The notes: generated from the letters alone by a model not told the origin. DNA of 64,000 nt from Streptomyces sp. YS415 (GCF_023544665.1 NZ_JAMJFL010000006.1:62001-126000); one strand, 5' to 3'. Positions 36,381 through 45,507 are shown, counted from the first letter of the stretch. Translations and numbers: made by a program.

Positions 36381-37334
36381 TCACAGCACCGCGATCGGGT
36401 TCACGGGCGACCCGGTCGCTCCGGGCAGCCGCAGGGGAGCGACCACACACAGGAAACTCCAGCGCCCCGCCTGAGCACAGATCGGGGTCAGGTCCTCGAA
36501 CTGCAGGTAATCCATGAGGTGGATGCCCATGGCTTGGATGGCGAGCACGTGTACCGGGAAAGCGATGTCCTCCACCGCGCTGGGGGCCGTGTCGTTGTTG
36601 CCGTCACTGCCCATGACCGCGACCTCTCGCTCTGCCAGGAGGCGCAGGGCGGTGGGGTGCAGGCCCGTTCGCGCCACCGAGGCGTCCCACGGTCCGTGCT
36701 CCGTACGGCGGCGTCGGTGTCCCACGCGGATGAACAGCAGGTCGCCTGGTCCGACGCGCACCTCCTGGGCGGCCTCTGCGGCGGTCAGGTCGGCCGTGGT
36801 CACGTGGTCGCCCGGTTCCAGCCAGGGCACACCGCGCAGCCGCGGTATGTCCAGTAGTACGCCCCGACCGACCAGGCCGTCCTTCAGCAGGTCCACGGTG
36901 AGTGCACCCGCAGCCTCGGTCCTCACGGTGCCCGCCGGTACGCCGCCGTACAGCTCACCGTCGAAGACCACGTGGCAGAGGGCATCGAGATGGCTGTTGG
37001 CGTTGCTGTGCACGTTCATGGCGAAGCGGTCCGTCGCGAAGTGCAGCCCCGGCGCGTTCAGTTCGGCCAGGGCGGGTCCAGTCATGGTGTGCACCGCCGG
37101 CTCGGGGTCGTCGGGGCCGGCGGTGGTGCCGATCGGAGCCGCGAGGGACACAGTGCGCCCGAGGCGGACTTCCGCGACGGCGGCTGCCACGCGCTCGGGA
37201 GTCAGATGTCGCAGCGCGTCCGGTTTTCCGTTCGCCTTCGGCAGCGTGGTCTTGCTCCGCAGGAACCGGTAGAGGGCCTGGAACCCGGTGGCGGTCATGC
37301 GGGGCGCGCCCGACGACTCCGTGGGCGAAGTCAT
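36381..37334 (-). CDS. Cyclase-family protein (kynurenine formamidase-like fold)
   Basis: 317 aa; ATG at 37332-37334 after GGGGGAACAG. Signature of the cyclase family: FAMNVHSNANSHLDALCHV, corresponding to HxGTHxDxxxH with Gly-Thr replaced by Ala-Asn-Ser but metal ligands H, H, D and H kept. Downstream are LEPGDHVTTADLTAAEAAQEVRVGPGDLLFIRVG and IHLMDYLQFEDL. Members are Mn/Zn hydrolases acting on cyclic amides or esters, and many are annotated only by family. A lactone-opening role beside a sugar dehydrogenase would fit, but this is speculation. Confidence 0.85.
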   Translation of the reverse strand: MTSPTESSGAPRMTATGFQALYRFLRSKTTLPKANGKPDALRHLTPERVAAAVAEVRLGRTVSLAAPIGTTAGPDDPEPAVHTMTGPALAELNAPGLHFATDRFAMNVHSNANSHLDALCHVVFDGELYGGVPAGTVRTEAAGALTVDLLKDGLVGRGVLLDIPRLRGVPWLEPGDHVTTADLTAAEAAQEVRVGPGDLLFIRVGHRRRRTEHGPWDASVARTGLHPTALRLLAEREVAVMGSDGNNDTAPSAVEDIAFPVHVLAIQAMGIHLMDYLQFEDLTPICAQAGRWSFLCVVAPLRLPGATGSPVNPIAVL

Positions 37335-37443
37335 GTCTGTTCCCCCTGCTCGTCGGCGCGCCACACATGCCGCACGGGATCGGGCGGTCTGCGGTGCGCG
37401 TTGACGCGGCAGCAGTCACCCCGGAGCTGTATGTCAACCGCCC

Positions 37444-37837
37444 TCATTCGCCTGCCGGGCTGAGGGCCTGGATGGCGCTTCCCGCCCCACGGCGTTGCCC
37501 GTCCGGCCTGCGACGGAGATACACCAGGAGAACTCGACGGCGCCCTGCCAGCAGCTTGCCCCTGTAACGCCGCTTGAGCGCGGAACAGGTCACGGCGGCC
37601 GACCGACCGGCTGCGATCTCCTGGTCCATCCACGCCCCGACTGCATCCAGCCACGGCATCCGGTCGCTGTCCGTCATGGCCTGCCCGGGGGCCATCTTTG
37701 CTGCGGTTGCCCTCGGAGGGGAAGTCGTCGGCGTCTTGGTACGGCCAGCCGAGCCGTTCGGCGAGGAGGCGTGCCACGGTTGTCTTTCCGGACCCGGCGA
37801 CGCCTACGACGAGCACCAGGTGCGGCTCTCCTGGCAC
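37444..37837 (-). pseudogene. Gluconokinase, frameshifted and C-terminally decayed
   Basis: From GTG 37835-37837 the frame reads VPGEPHLVLVVGVAGSGKTTVARLLAERLGWPYQDADDFPSEGNRSK, a clear gluconate kinase N-terminus with Walker A GVAGSGKTT. At the T run 37697-37699 (AAA on the coding strand) one extra base shifts the frame. The next frame continues KMAPGQAMTDSDRMPWLDAVGAWMDQEIAAGRSAAVTCSALKRRYRGKLLAGRRRVLLVYL, exactly as in gluconokinase. After that homology fades before the stop near 37444; the normal ~50-residue end is missing. It once phosphorylated gluconate to 6-phosphogluconate. Confidence 0.82.
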
Positions 37838-37870
37838 GGGTTCGCGTGCCGCGGGCGGATGTCCCGGACG

Positions 37871-38287
37871 TCAGTCCCCCCACAACGGCCGGGGAGCGAC
37901 GCACAGTCCCCAGATGATGAGGGCGTCGATCGCGATGATAAGGAGTGCCCACCACGGTGTGTAGGGGAGCCACATGAAGTTGGTGATCATGCTGAGGCCG
38001 GCCAGTGCCACGCCGACGACCCTGGCCCAGGTGGCGCCCTTGAACAGGGCCGCACCGGTGACCGCGATCAGGATGCCCAGGATGAGATGGATCCAGCCCC
38101 AGCCCGTGAGGTCGAACTCGAAGACGTAGTTGCGGGTGGTCAGGAAAACGTCGTCCTCGGCGATCGCCGATATGCCGCCGAGCATCGTCATGATGCCGCT
38201 GAAGAGCATGATGACGGCGGCGAACACCAGCCAACCGCTGGTGTGTGTGTCCGTTCGGGGACCGCGGTCACTCACGTGGGTTGCCAT
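37871..38287 (-). CDS. DUF7144-type four-helix membrane protein
   Basis: 138 aa; ATG at 38285-38287 after GGAGGAACC. Four hydrophobic segments: GWLVFAAVIMLFSGIMTMLGGI, GWGWIHLILGILIAVTGAAL, ARVVGVALAGLSMITNFMWLPY and WWALLIIAIDALIIWGL. The pattern GWxxFAAxxLxxxGxxNxxxG...GWGWxHLxxGxL is that of a very common actinobacterial family of small membrane proteins of unknown role (DUF7144). It is transcribed alone. Confidence 0.82.
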   Translation of the reverse strand: MATHVSDRGPRTDTHTSGWLVFAAVIMLFSGIMTMLGGISAIAEDDVFLTTRNYVFEFDLTGWGWIHLILGILIAVTGAALFKGATWARVVGVALAGLSMITNFMWLPYTPWWALLIIAIDALIIWGLCVAPRPLWGD

Positions 38288-38790
38288 GACAGGTTCCTCC
38301 TGCCCTCGGGCCTGCCCGCCGAGCCGGGTGTGTCCCGTCCGGGGGTCGGATACCTCCAATCTGGCCCCCGTCGGCCTCCGGCGCATGTCGGAGGGTTCCA
38401 CCGGGCCGGTCAGGGGTCGATGGCAAACGCGGTGACCTGCGACGACGGGACGCGGGACTGTCATCGCGGGCTTCGGCAGCGGTGCTGACTGCGGCCGGGC
38501 CGACTCGCTGGGGTGAGCGGCTGCCGTTCAGGGTGTTGAAGAACGTGCTGTGAAGCGCGAGCGGATGAGCGGATCGGCCTCATGCGATGAGCGTCCGTGA
38601 GCCGTAAGTGGTGCGGTTGTGAACTGGGACATGAGCGACTGCCCGACGGACAGGGCGCAGCTCGCCGCAGCGCCCGGGCCTGCCGTAGACGACTCATAGA
38701 CGAGCCATAGACACACCTGTTCAAGGATCAAGAAGCACCTGCCCGCCATTCGGCGTGGCACTCCGACAGGAAATGAGCTGGGGGACGACC
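38288..38790. other. Long upstream region of the LuxR gene
   Basis: 503 nt between divergent genes. No gene is supported on either strand. The region carries the TAGAC direct repeats at 38686-38714 and, near its right end, GGGGGA for the LuxR start. The left half contains several short GC-rich inverted repeats around 38310-38400 that may end or attenuate transcripts. Confidence 0.5.
38686..38728 (+). promoter_or_regulatory. SARP-like direct repeats and -10 before the LuxR gene
   Basis: TAGACGA at 38686, TAGACGA at 38697 and TAGACAC at 38708 recur at exactly 11-bp spacing. The last repeat ends 8 bp before AAGGAT (38723-38728), a plausible -10. Heptamer repeats at one-turn spacing, 8 bp from the -10, are the known binding architecture of SARP activators. 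The predicted start site lies about 55 nt before the GTG. The AfsR-like SARP at 47.5 kb is one candidate activator. Confidence 0.5.
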
Positions 38791-41590
38791 GTGCACGTTG
38801 ACATGCGGGACGCTCGACCGGTGGGGATAGCCGGAGCCCAGACGCTGCTCGGCCGGAGCACGGAGATCGCCGCACTGAAACGTCTCATCACACAGGCCTG
38901 CGCCGGCACCGGCGGTGTCCTTGTAGTGCACGGTGAAGCGGGCATCGGCAAGACGGCGCTGCTCGACAGCGCCCAGAAGGAGTTCGGGCGGCTGCAGATG
39001 CTGCGTGTGGAGAACACGGAGGCCGAGGCCGCGCTGTCCTTCGCAGGACTGCACCACCTGACCAGCGCGCTGACGAGTCACTTCGGCGCATTGCCCCAGC
39101 CGCAGCGGGAGGCGCTGGGGGTGGCCCTGGGCCGCCGTCCGGGGTCGCCCCCCGACCATCTGCACCTCGGACTGGCGGTCATGGGCCTGCTGTCCGCTGC
39201 GGCCGAGACACAGCCGGTCGTATGCCTGGTCGATGACGTGCAGTGGATGGACAGAAGCTCCCTCGCCGTGCTCGCGTTCGTGGCCAGGCGGATCGGCACG
39301 CGCCGGATCGCCATCGTCGTAGCGGCGGAGGGGGTCGGTGACATCGCCGAACTGACGGGACTGCCGGCCCTGGCGGTGCGACCTCTCGGGGATCGCGACG
39401 CACGGGAACTGCTGGACAGCACGGTGCGGGCCCCTCTCGACCGGAGAGTGCGGGATCGGGTCCTGACCGAGGCGCACGGCAACCCGCTGGCTCTGCTGCA
39501 TCTCCCGCGCTGGATCGGCCCGACGGAGATGACGGCCCGGCTCACCGGCGGGGACGTGAGAGCGCCCAAACGACTGGAGGAGTCCTTCAAGGCCAGGCTC
39601 TCGCGGCTCCCGGTCGAGGTCCGGCGCTTTCTGCTCCTGGCGGCGGCGGAACCGGACGGGGACCCGCTCGTCGTACGCCGGGCGGCGACCCTGGCCGACG
39701 TCGGGCCGGACGCGGCGACGATGGCCGAGGCGGCCGGCATCCTGGACCTGCATGGCGTACGGATGTGCTTCCGTCATCCTCTTCTGCGTTCCCTGGTGTA
39801 CGCAGCCGCGTCTGCGGGCGAGCGGCGGGGCGCACACGCGGCCCTTGCCGAGAGTTGTGATCCCGTGCGGGACCCTGACCGGCACGCCTGGCACCTCGGA
39901 CAGGCCGCTGCCGGATTCGACGAGGACGCGGCCGGCCGCTTGGAGGCAGCCGCCCGGGGCGCGGTGCGGCGCTCGGGCGGGGGGCCTGCTGCCGCTGGTG
40001 GCTTCTGGGAGCTGGCTGCCGAACTCACCGCCGACCGCACGGTGCGCGCGTCACGTCTGCTGTCCGCGGCGCGGGCCAAACAGGAGACGGGTGCGTTCGC
40101 CGAGGCGCTCGCCATCCTCTCCGTCTTGCGACACGAGCCGCTGCCGGAGCGCGAGCGCGGCCGGGTCGAGCTCATGCACGCGCGGAACGCCTACGCCGTC
40201 CACCGCGACGAGGGTGCCACAGCGCTCCTCCTGGACGCGGCGTGCCTCGTGGCCGACCAGGACCCGAGGGCGGGGCGGTCCCCATTACTGGACGCGTTCG
40301 GCGTCCTCGCCTTCACCGAGCGCGGCCTGCCCCGGGACCGCATGCGTGACATCGTTGCCAGGGTGCGGCGGCTCGACCTCGCCGCAGAGGCAGGCGACGC
40401 CGTGGGACTCCTGCTCAAGGCACTGGTCACCTCGCTCACGACAGGCCGCCGCCGCGCCGGCGCTGGCGAGAGCGGTGCAACGTTGTCTCGCCGACACCGG
40501 AACCGCTGCGGCAGGCGCCGCGAGCACGGCCCGCATCGCCGGTCACGCGGCCCTGCACCTGTGGGACGCACAGGCCTGGCGGCACCTGGTCGAACGCCAG
40601 GTGCACGCGGCGCGCGCCGAGGGAGACCTCGCCGCACTGCCGCTCGGCCTCAACCAACTCGCCCTGGTGAACATCCATGCAGGCGACCTCACGGCGGCAG
40701 CGCGATGCGCGACGGAGGCCCACAGCATCACCGAAGCAACCGGCGCGGCACCCCTGCGCTATGCGGAACTGGCGCTCGCCGCATGGAGGGGAGATGAGCC
40801 GAGGACACTGGCGCTCGTGGACCTCGCCACGCGGGAGGCGGCCGAGCGTCGAGAGGGGCGGCTGCTCACCGCCGCTGAACACGCCCAGGCAGTGCTGCAC
40901 AACGGAGCGGGCAGGCCGGAAGCGGCTCTCGCGGCCACCGCACGGGTGCGAGGAGACATCGAGCCGGGCTACTGGGGACTGCTGACCGCGGAGCGGGCGG
41001 AGGCGGCGGTCGCCTGCGGTCAGAGGGCCTGGGCCCGTTCCGCGTGCGACATGCTCCGGGACAACGCCCAGGTGCACGGCACTCCATGGGCCGAAGCGGT
41101 CCACCTGCGAGCACAGGCGCTGCTCGAACGCGGTCTCGATGCGGAGCTGCTGTTCCAGCGAGCCGTCGAGCAGTTCACCGCAGCCGGGGCGGTGCTGCAG
41201 ACAGCGCGCACCAGGCTGTTGTGGGGTGAGTGGCTGCTGGCGTCCGGAAGGCGTACGCAGGCCCGCGAACCCTTGCGCACGGCGCAGAGGGCGTTCTCGG
41301 CGGCGGGGGCGCGCGCGTTCACGGTCAGAGCGGGTATCAAGCTCGGTGCGGCAGGCGAGCGGGCTGCGCGCCCGAGCACAGGGGTGCACACCCTCACCGC
41401 GCAAGAACTGCGGGTGGCGAGGATGGTGGCACGGGGTGAGACCTCACGCGAGATCGGGGCGGCACTCTTTGTGAGCCCTCGCACCGTGGATGCGCATGTG
41501 CGCAGCATCCTGCGCAAGCTTGAGGTGCCCTCGCGGCGGCAACTGCGCCATGTCGAAGGGCTGCGTACCACCGACCGCGCCGGGGCGTGA
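38791..41590 (+). pseudogene. LAL-type LuxR regulator with TTA codon, interrupted by a frameshift
   Basis: A ~930-aa large ATP-binding LuxR regulator. GTG at 38791 follows GGGGGA. The AAA part has Walker A HGEAGIGKTALLD and Walker B VVCLVDDVQWMD. A TPR-like middle runs in the first frame to SLT at 40440, where one extra base (40441) shifts the frame; QAAAAPALARAVQRCLADTG continues in the next frame to the C-terminal HTH LTAQELRVARMVARGETSREIGAALFVSPRTVDAHVRSILRKL. An in-frame TTA codon at 40285-40287 would make it bldA-dependent. If the shift is real the HTH is lost. Family members activate secondary-metabolite clusters; none is in this window. Confidence 0.82.
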
Positions 41591-41769
41591 GTCGCTCACG
41601 AGGGCCGATGCGCGGGTGGGGCCAGCGCCTGCGCGGGCCGGTGTTCAGTGGGAACCGTACTCCTGGGATCAGCGCGGCCTTCCTGGCGTCAGTAGGCGGC
41701 GGGACCCTCGATGTCGTATCCCGTCGAGCCCGGACCGTCCGGACGCCGCCGGGCAGAGGGAGCACGACC

Positions 41770-42183
41770 ATGCATGACGCAGCCGCCACGCGTATCGCGG
41801 GCGTATCCGCCGTACTGACCCTACTGGTCACCGTGTGCTTCACCAGCGCATGCGGAAACGGTGCCGTGCCGTCGCACGCCTCTGCGACCGCAAGCCGCCC
41901 GGCGTTGCCGAACGCGTCCGTCGTCGGTATGTGGGTGACCGCCGACGGACGCATCCGGCAGGAGCTTCTCGCCGACGGCAGGTACGAAGAAGCCCGGGAC
42001 GGGCGGGAGAAGGCCTACACCGGTCGTTATGCCGTCGAGGGGAACCACATCGAGTACGTCGACGACACCGGTTTCACGGCGACAGGTGACATCCGGGACG
42101 GGGTGCTCTACCACGAGCATCTGGTGCTGTACCGGGAAGGCGACCCGCGGATCGCTGAACCCGGCGACGTGACAGCGAACTGA
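41770..42183 (+). CDS. Lipoprotein with Atu4866 domain
   Basis: 137 aa; ATG at 41770. A lipoprotein signal peptide (TRIAGVSAVLTLLVTVCF, lipobox TSAC at residues ~25-28) is followed by a Ser/Ala spacer and one Atu4866 domain: VVGMWVTADGRIRQELLADGRYEEARDGREKAYTGRYAVEGNHIEYVDDTGFTATGDIRDGVLYHEHLVLYR. The domain is a small beta-barrel of unknown function common in actinobacteria and proteobacteria. A cytoplasmic version lies at 45.2 kb. It is convergent with the MmyB-type gene. Confidence 0.82.
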   Translation: MHDAAATRIAGVSAVLTLLVTVCFTSACGNGAVPSHASATASRPALPNASVVGMWVTADGRIRQELLADGRYEEARDGREKAYTGRYAVEGNHIEYVDDTGFTATGDIRDGVLYHEHLVLYREGDPRIAEPGDVTAN

Positions 42184-42229
42184 CGTGCGTAGCTGACCGA
42201 TCCGGGGCTGGGCGCTCACAGCGCGGCGC

Positions 42230-43120
42230 TCAGGGCGAAGCCGGTTCGTCGTGGGCCCGCCTGGCGTCCACGGAGGACTTCCAGGTGGCCAGCAGACGCA
42301 GCGCTGTCTCGTCCCGGGACCCCGGCCGGGTGGTGTAGGCGAACAGTGTCTGGTCGTCCTGGCCGGCCAGGGCCATGGCTTGGTAGGAGACGGTGAGGTC
42401 GCCGACGACCGGATGGTGGTAGGCCTTGGTGCCGTCCGCGCGCTCGATCACCCGCTGGTCGGCCCACAGGGCGCGGAACTCCGGGCTGCGCGCCGAGAGT
42501 TCGCTGACGAGAGTGCTGAGCACGCGGTCGCCGGGCCGGCGTCCCGCCTCCATGCGCAGCATCGCCGCGGTGTCTGCGGCGACCGAGTGCCACTCGCCGT
42601 ACAGCTCGCGGGCGTAGGGGTCGAGGAAGACGAAGCGGGCCTGGTTCCGGTCGTGAGAAGGGAGCACGGCGAAATCGGTGATCAACGCGGAAGCGAGCCG
42701 GTTCCCGGCCAGTACGTCGGTGTAGCGGCCCAGGACGAAGGCGGGGCTGTAGGCGCTGTCCAGCGCGGACAGCACCTGCTGCGTCGTCGCGTTCACCCGC
42801 TGAAGCTTGCGGTCGCCCGTTCCCGGTCGCGGCCGGTGATCGGTTGCGAGGTCGAACAGGTGGGCACGCTCCGCGCCGTCCAGGCGGAGCGCGGCGGCCA
42901 GGGCGTCGAGCACGGCGTGGGAGGCCGTACGGCTGCGGCCCTGCTCGAGTCGCGTGTAGTAGTCCACGCTCATTCCGGCGAGCTGGGCCAGTTCCTCGCG
43001 TCGTAGTCCCGATACCCTGCGCCGTCCGGTGCGGGGCATGCCGACCTCGTCGGGGTCGAGCCGAGAGCGGCACGACTTGAGGAATTCTCCGAGAGTGACG
43101 AGCTGATCCATGCCGTCCAT
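42230..43120 (-). CDS. MmyB-like HTH transcriptional regulator
   Basis: 296 aa. N-terminal XRE HTH: LGEFLKSCRSRLDPDEVGMPRTGRRRVSGLRREELAQLAGMSVDYYTRLEQGR, with the RRVxGLRREELAxLAGxSxxYYxRLEQGR block that defines this Streptomyces group. The C-terminal MmyB ligand-binding-type domain contains FVFLDPYARELYGEWHSVAADTAAMLRMEAG and DLTVSYQAMALAGQDDQTLFAYT. Two ATGs (43118-43120 and 43109-43111) are possible and neither has a strong SD. Its targets are unknown; such genes often regulate a divergent oxidoreductase gene, but here the divergent side is the pirin/acetyltransferase pair in the same direction. Confidence 0.88.
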   Translation of the reverse strand: MDGMDQLVTLGEFLKSCRSRLDPDEVGMPRTGRRRVSGLRREELAQLAGMSVDYYTRLEQGRSRTASHAVLDALAAALRLDGAERAHLFDLATDHRPRPGTGDRKLQRVNATTQQVLSALDSAYSPAFVLGRYTDVLAGNRLASALITDFAVLPSHDRNQARFVFLDPYARELYGEWHSVAADTAAMLRMEAGRRPGDRVLSTLVSELSARSPEFRALWADQRVIERADGTKAYHHPVVGDLTVSYQAMALAGQDDQTLFAYTTRPGSRDETALRLLATWKSSVDARRAHDEPASP

Positions 43121-43204
43121 GGTGGGAGGCGGACGAAGGAACGGTCGAGCGGAAAGGGTGGCCGTGTTCTTCCTACCTTCGCGGGTGAGACGTTCCGCGT
43201 GGGC

Positions 43205-44173
43205 TCAGCGGACGCGGCCCCTGGGCTTGAGCCGGGCCAGGGGCAGTTCCGGTGCGGGTGTGGGAGTGCCGTCGAAGCCGTGGACGGTGCCGAAACCTCG
43301 CCCGGCGTTCCAGTCCGTGCGGGCCCGGACGATCTCCTCGGCGGTTCGGCCGATGAAGTTCCACCACATGATGATCTTCTCGTCGAACGGTTCGCCGCCC
43401 AGCAGGAGCAGGCCGCTGTCCGTGGAGGCGAGCAGCGGCAGCTCCCGGCGGCCGCACCCCAGGTACAGCATGGAGCCGGGCTCCAGCGGGACGCCGTCAA
43501 CGCGACAGGACCCGGACATGGTCAGCACCGCGTACTCGAAGTCGGGCTCGAGCGGCAGGCGTACGGAGGAGCCTTCAGCGAGGGTGAGGTCCGCTCCCAC
43601 CAGGGGCGAGTAGGTGGTGCCCGGGGAGGCGGCACCGTCGACCTCGCCGAGGATTACCGTTCCCCGCAGCCCGGCGCGTGCCGTGATCAGCGGCAGGTCG
43701 GTGTGGTGCTCGAAGGCGGGGGAGACGTGGCGATGGGCGTCCGGGAGGGCGATCCACAGTTGAGCACCGTGCAGGGAGGGTGCGTGGGCGCGCGGGGACT
43801 GTTCGGCGTGGGCGATGGCCCGGCCCGCGGTCATGAGTCCCAGCTCCCGTGCGCGGATGGTCTGCAGACTGCCGACGCTGTCGCGGTGCAGGACGTCACC
43901 GGCGTGCAGCCAGCTGACCGTCTGCAGGCCGGTGTGCGGATGGGGTGGAACCCACATCCCTGGTTCGTCTGTGATGTCGTCGGGTCCGTAGTGGTCCACG
44001 AAGCACCAGGCCCCCACCATCCTGCGTCCGAGGTTGGGCAGGAGCCTGCGGACGACGGTGCTTTCGCCGAGAGGGGTGATCCTTGGCTGCAGCACCTCGT
44101 GAACGGGGCGTGCGGAGACTTCTTCCCTGCCTCCTCGCACGTGCACGGCCGGTGCCGATTCGAGGTTGCTCAC
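43205..44173 (-). CDS. Pirin-family protein
   Basis: 322 aa bicupin. The N-terminal cupin has the pirin metal site GMWVPPHPHTGLQTVSWLHAGDVLHRDSVGS and GRAIAHAEQSP (three His plus a Glu-type ligand). The C-terminal cupin has GSMLYLGCGRRELPL and ends with WWNFIGRTAEEIVRARTDW, the classical pirin C-terminus. Members include quercetinase-like dioxygenases and redox-linked regulators. GTG at 44171-44173 begins 4 nt after the stop of the GNAT gene, so the two are co-translated. Confidence 0.9.
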   Translation of the reverse strand: MSNLESAPAVHVRGGREEVSARPVHEVLQPRITPLGESTVVRRLLPNLGRRMVGAWCFVDHYGPDDITDEPGMWVPPHPHTGLQTVSWLHAGDVLHRDSVGSLQTIRARELGLMTAGRAIAHAEQSPRAHAPSLHGAQLWIALPDAHRHVSPAFEHHTDLPLITARAGLRGTVILGEVDGAASPGTTYSPLVGADLTLAEGSSVRLPLEPDFEYAVLTMSGSCRVDGVPLEPGSMLYLGCGRRELPLLASTDSGLLLLGGEPFDEKIIMWWNFIGRTAEEIVRARTDWNAGRGFGTVHGFDGTPTPAPELPLARLKPRGRVR

Positions 44174-44177
44174 GGTG

Positions 44178-44486
44178 TCACAGGCCGAACCGGGCGCGGT
44201 CGTTCTGCGGGACCAGGTCGGTGTACTCGGGGTGCTTGGTGATGTAGGCGCGTACGAAAGGGCAGTAGGGCAGCACCTTCAAGTGGCGTTCTCTCGCGGT
44301 GTCGAGAGCCGTACCGATGAGTCGGCCGGCGAGACCCCGCCCGCCGAACTGCTTGCCGATCTCCGTGTGCAGGAACGCGATCTCGTCCTTGAAGGCGTGG
44401 TACTGGGCGAAACCGGCGAGCTTCTCGTCCTCGCGTAGTTCGAAACGTGACTCCGACGAGTTGTCGATCACGACGACAGCGGTCAT
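44178..44486 (-). CDS. Short GNAT acetyltransferase (CG-type, PF14542)
   Basis: 102 aa; ATG at 44484-44486 after GGGAGAG. Compact GNAT fold without a long N-terminal strand: RFELREDEKLAGFAQYHAF, IAFLHTEIGKQFGGRGLAGRLIGTALD (CoA-binding GGRGLAG), and the family-specific KVLPYCPFVRAYITKHPEY with its Cys. Members are thought to acetylate small molecules or protein N-termini; the substrate is not known. A second copy lies at 57364-57681. It is divergent from marR with a 156-nt gap. Confidence 0.87.
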   Translation of the reverse strand: MTAVVVIDNSSESRFELREDEKLAGFAQYHAFKDEIAFLHTEIGKQFGGRGLAGRLIGTALDTARERHLKVLPYCPFVRAYITKHPEYTDLVPQNDRARFGL

Positions 44487-44607
44487 GGGCTCTCCCTGAG
44501 GCAAGTGACTGATGCACGCACACTCGCACAGTGCCGCGTTCGGTGGCGTCGGCAGAAACCGCCTAGTGGGGGCTTGGTGACGGCGGACGGCCACGCGTGA
44601 CAATCTT

Positions 44608-44636
44608 TTGGTGACGTATCAACAAGATGGTACCCT
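44608..44636 (+). promoter_or_regulatory. marR promoter with autoregulatory palindrome, leaderless
   Basis: Inverted repeat TTGGTGACGTATCAACAA at 44608-44625 (arms TTGGTGA/TCAACAA, 6 of 7 paired) covers the likely -35 TTGGTG. TACCCT at 44631-44636, 17 bp away, is the -10. The start site falls about 7 nt later, on the ATG at 44643 itself, and no SD is present, so marR is probably leaderless. The core matches the sites before 57860 at 14 of 16 positions. Confidence 0.62.
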
Positions 44637-44642
44637 TTTGTC

Positions 44643-45116
44643 ATGACCGAACCGCAATGGCTGAGTGCGGAAGAAGCCGACGTGTGGGCGAAGTACCGGC
44701 GCCTGCGCCGCAGTCTCCACAAGGCGCAGGAACGGCAGTTGCTGCGGGATTCCGGGCTCTCCGCGGCCGATTACGCGCTGCTCGCCCCACTGTCCGAGGC
44801 CCCCGAGGGTCTGCTGCGGGCCAGGGAGCTGGGGGCCGAGGTCGACTGGGAGCGCAGCCGCCTCTCGCACCAGATCAGCCGCATGGAGAAGCGGGGCCTC
44901 GTGACGCGCGAAGCGTGCGCCGACGATGCACGCGGCTCGATGATCAGGCTCACCCCTGCCGGACGCAAGGCCATCGAGGAGGCCGCCCCCCGCCACGCGC
45001 AGACCGTGCGACGACTCTTCTTCGATCCGCTCAGCGCCGACGAGGTCCGGCTCCTCGGTCGATTTCTCGACCGCATCCTCGCCGAGGTCGACGCCGAAAC
45101 GGAAGAGTCGCCATGA
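44643..45116 (+). CDS. MarR-family regulator
   Basis: 157 aa winged-helix dimer-type repressor. ALLAPLSEAPEGLLRARELGAEVDWERSRLSHQISRMEKRGLVTREACADDARGSMIRLTPAGRKAIEEAAPRHAQTVRRLFFDPLS is the standard MarR core, with the recognition helix at RSRLSHQISRMEKRGLV and the wing DDARGSM. Its promoter carries a TGNTGAC-type palindrome that recurs twice in the promoter of the reductase operon at 57.86 kb. This suggests it represses itself and that operon, perhaps released by a phenolic or quinone ligand. The regulatory link is inference. Confidence 0.88.
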   Translation: MTEPQWLSAEEADVWAKYRRLRRSLHKAQERQLLRDSGLSAADYALLAPLSEAPEGLLRARELGAEVDWERSRLSHQISRMEKRGLVTREACADDARGSMIRLTPAGRKAIEEAAPRHAQTVRRLFFDPLSADEVRLLGRFLDRILAEVDAETEESP

Positions 45117-45219
45117 CCCACGCCGATGCAGGCCCGCCGGCGCGCGTGAACGTGGGTGGATCACACCCAGGATAGGCACGGCCTGGTACGCCACAGTGGT
45201 GCGCGACACCGTGGATGCC

Positions 45220-45507
45220 ATGAACTCCAACGACACCTCCACCACCGCTCCGCACCCCTTCGTCGGCATGTGGGTGACCGCGGACGGCTACATCCGCCAG
45301 GAACTGCTTCCCAATGGCCGCTACGACGAGGCACGCGGCACCCGCCGGAGTGCCTACACGGGCAGCTACACCGTCACCGGCAACCACATCGACTACGTCG
45401 ACGACACCGGATTCACCGCTACCGGCGACGTCCGCGACGGAGTCCTCTACCACGAGCACCTGGTCCTGTACCGGGAGGACCCCGCGCCCGCCCGCGACGG
45501 CCGCTGA
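45220..45507 (+). CDS. Cytoplasmic Atu4866-domain protein
   Basis: 95 aa from ATG 45220 (MNSNDTSTT); a GTG at 45196 would add eight residues. Neither start has a strong SD. It is almost entirely one Atu4866 domain: FVGMWVTADGYIRQELLPNGRYDEARGTRRSAYTGSYTVTGNHIDYVDDTGFTATGDVRDGVLYHEHLVLYRE. It is close to the lipoprotein copy at 41.8 kb, differing mainly in lacking a signal peptide. It lies 103 nt after marR and 18 nt before the antiporter gene, so it may be co-regulated with either. Confidence 0.8.
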   Translation: MNSNDTSTTAPHPFVGMWVTADGYIRQELLPNGRYDEARGTRRSAYTGSYTVTGNHIDYVDDTGFTATGDVRDGVLYHEHLVLYREDPAPARDGR

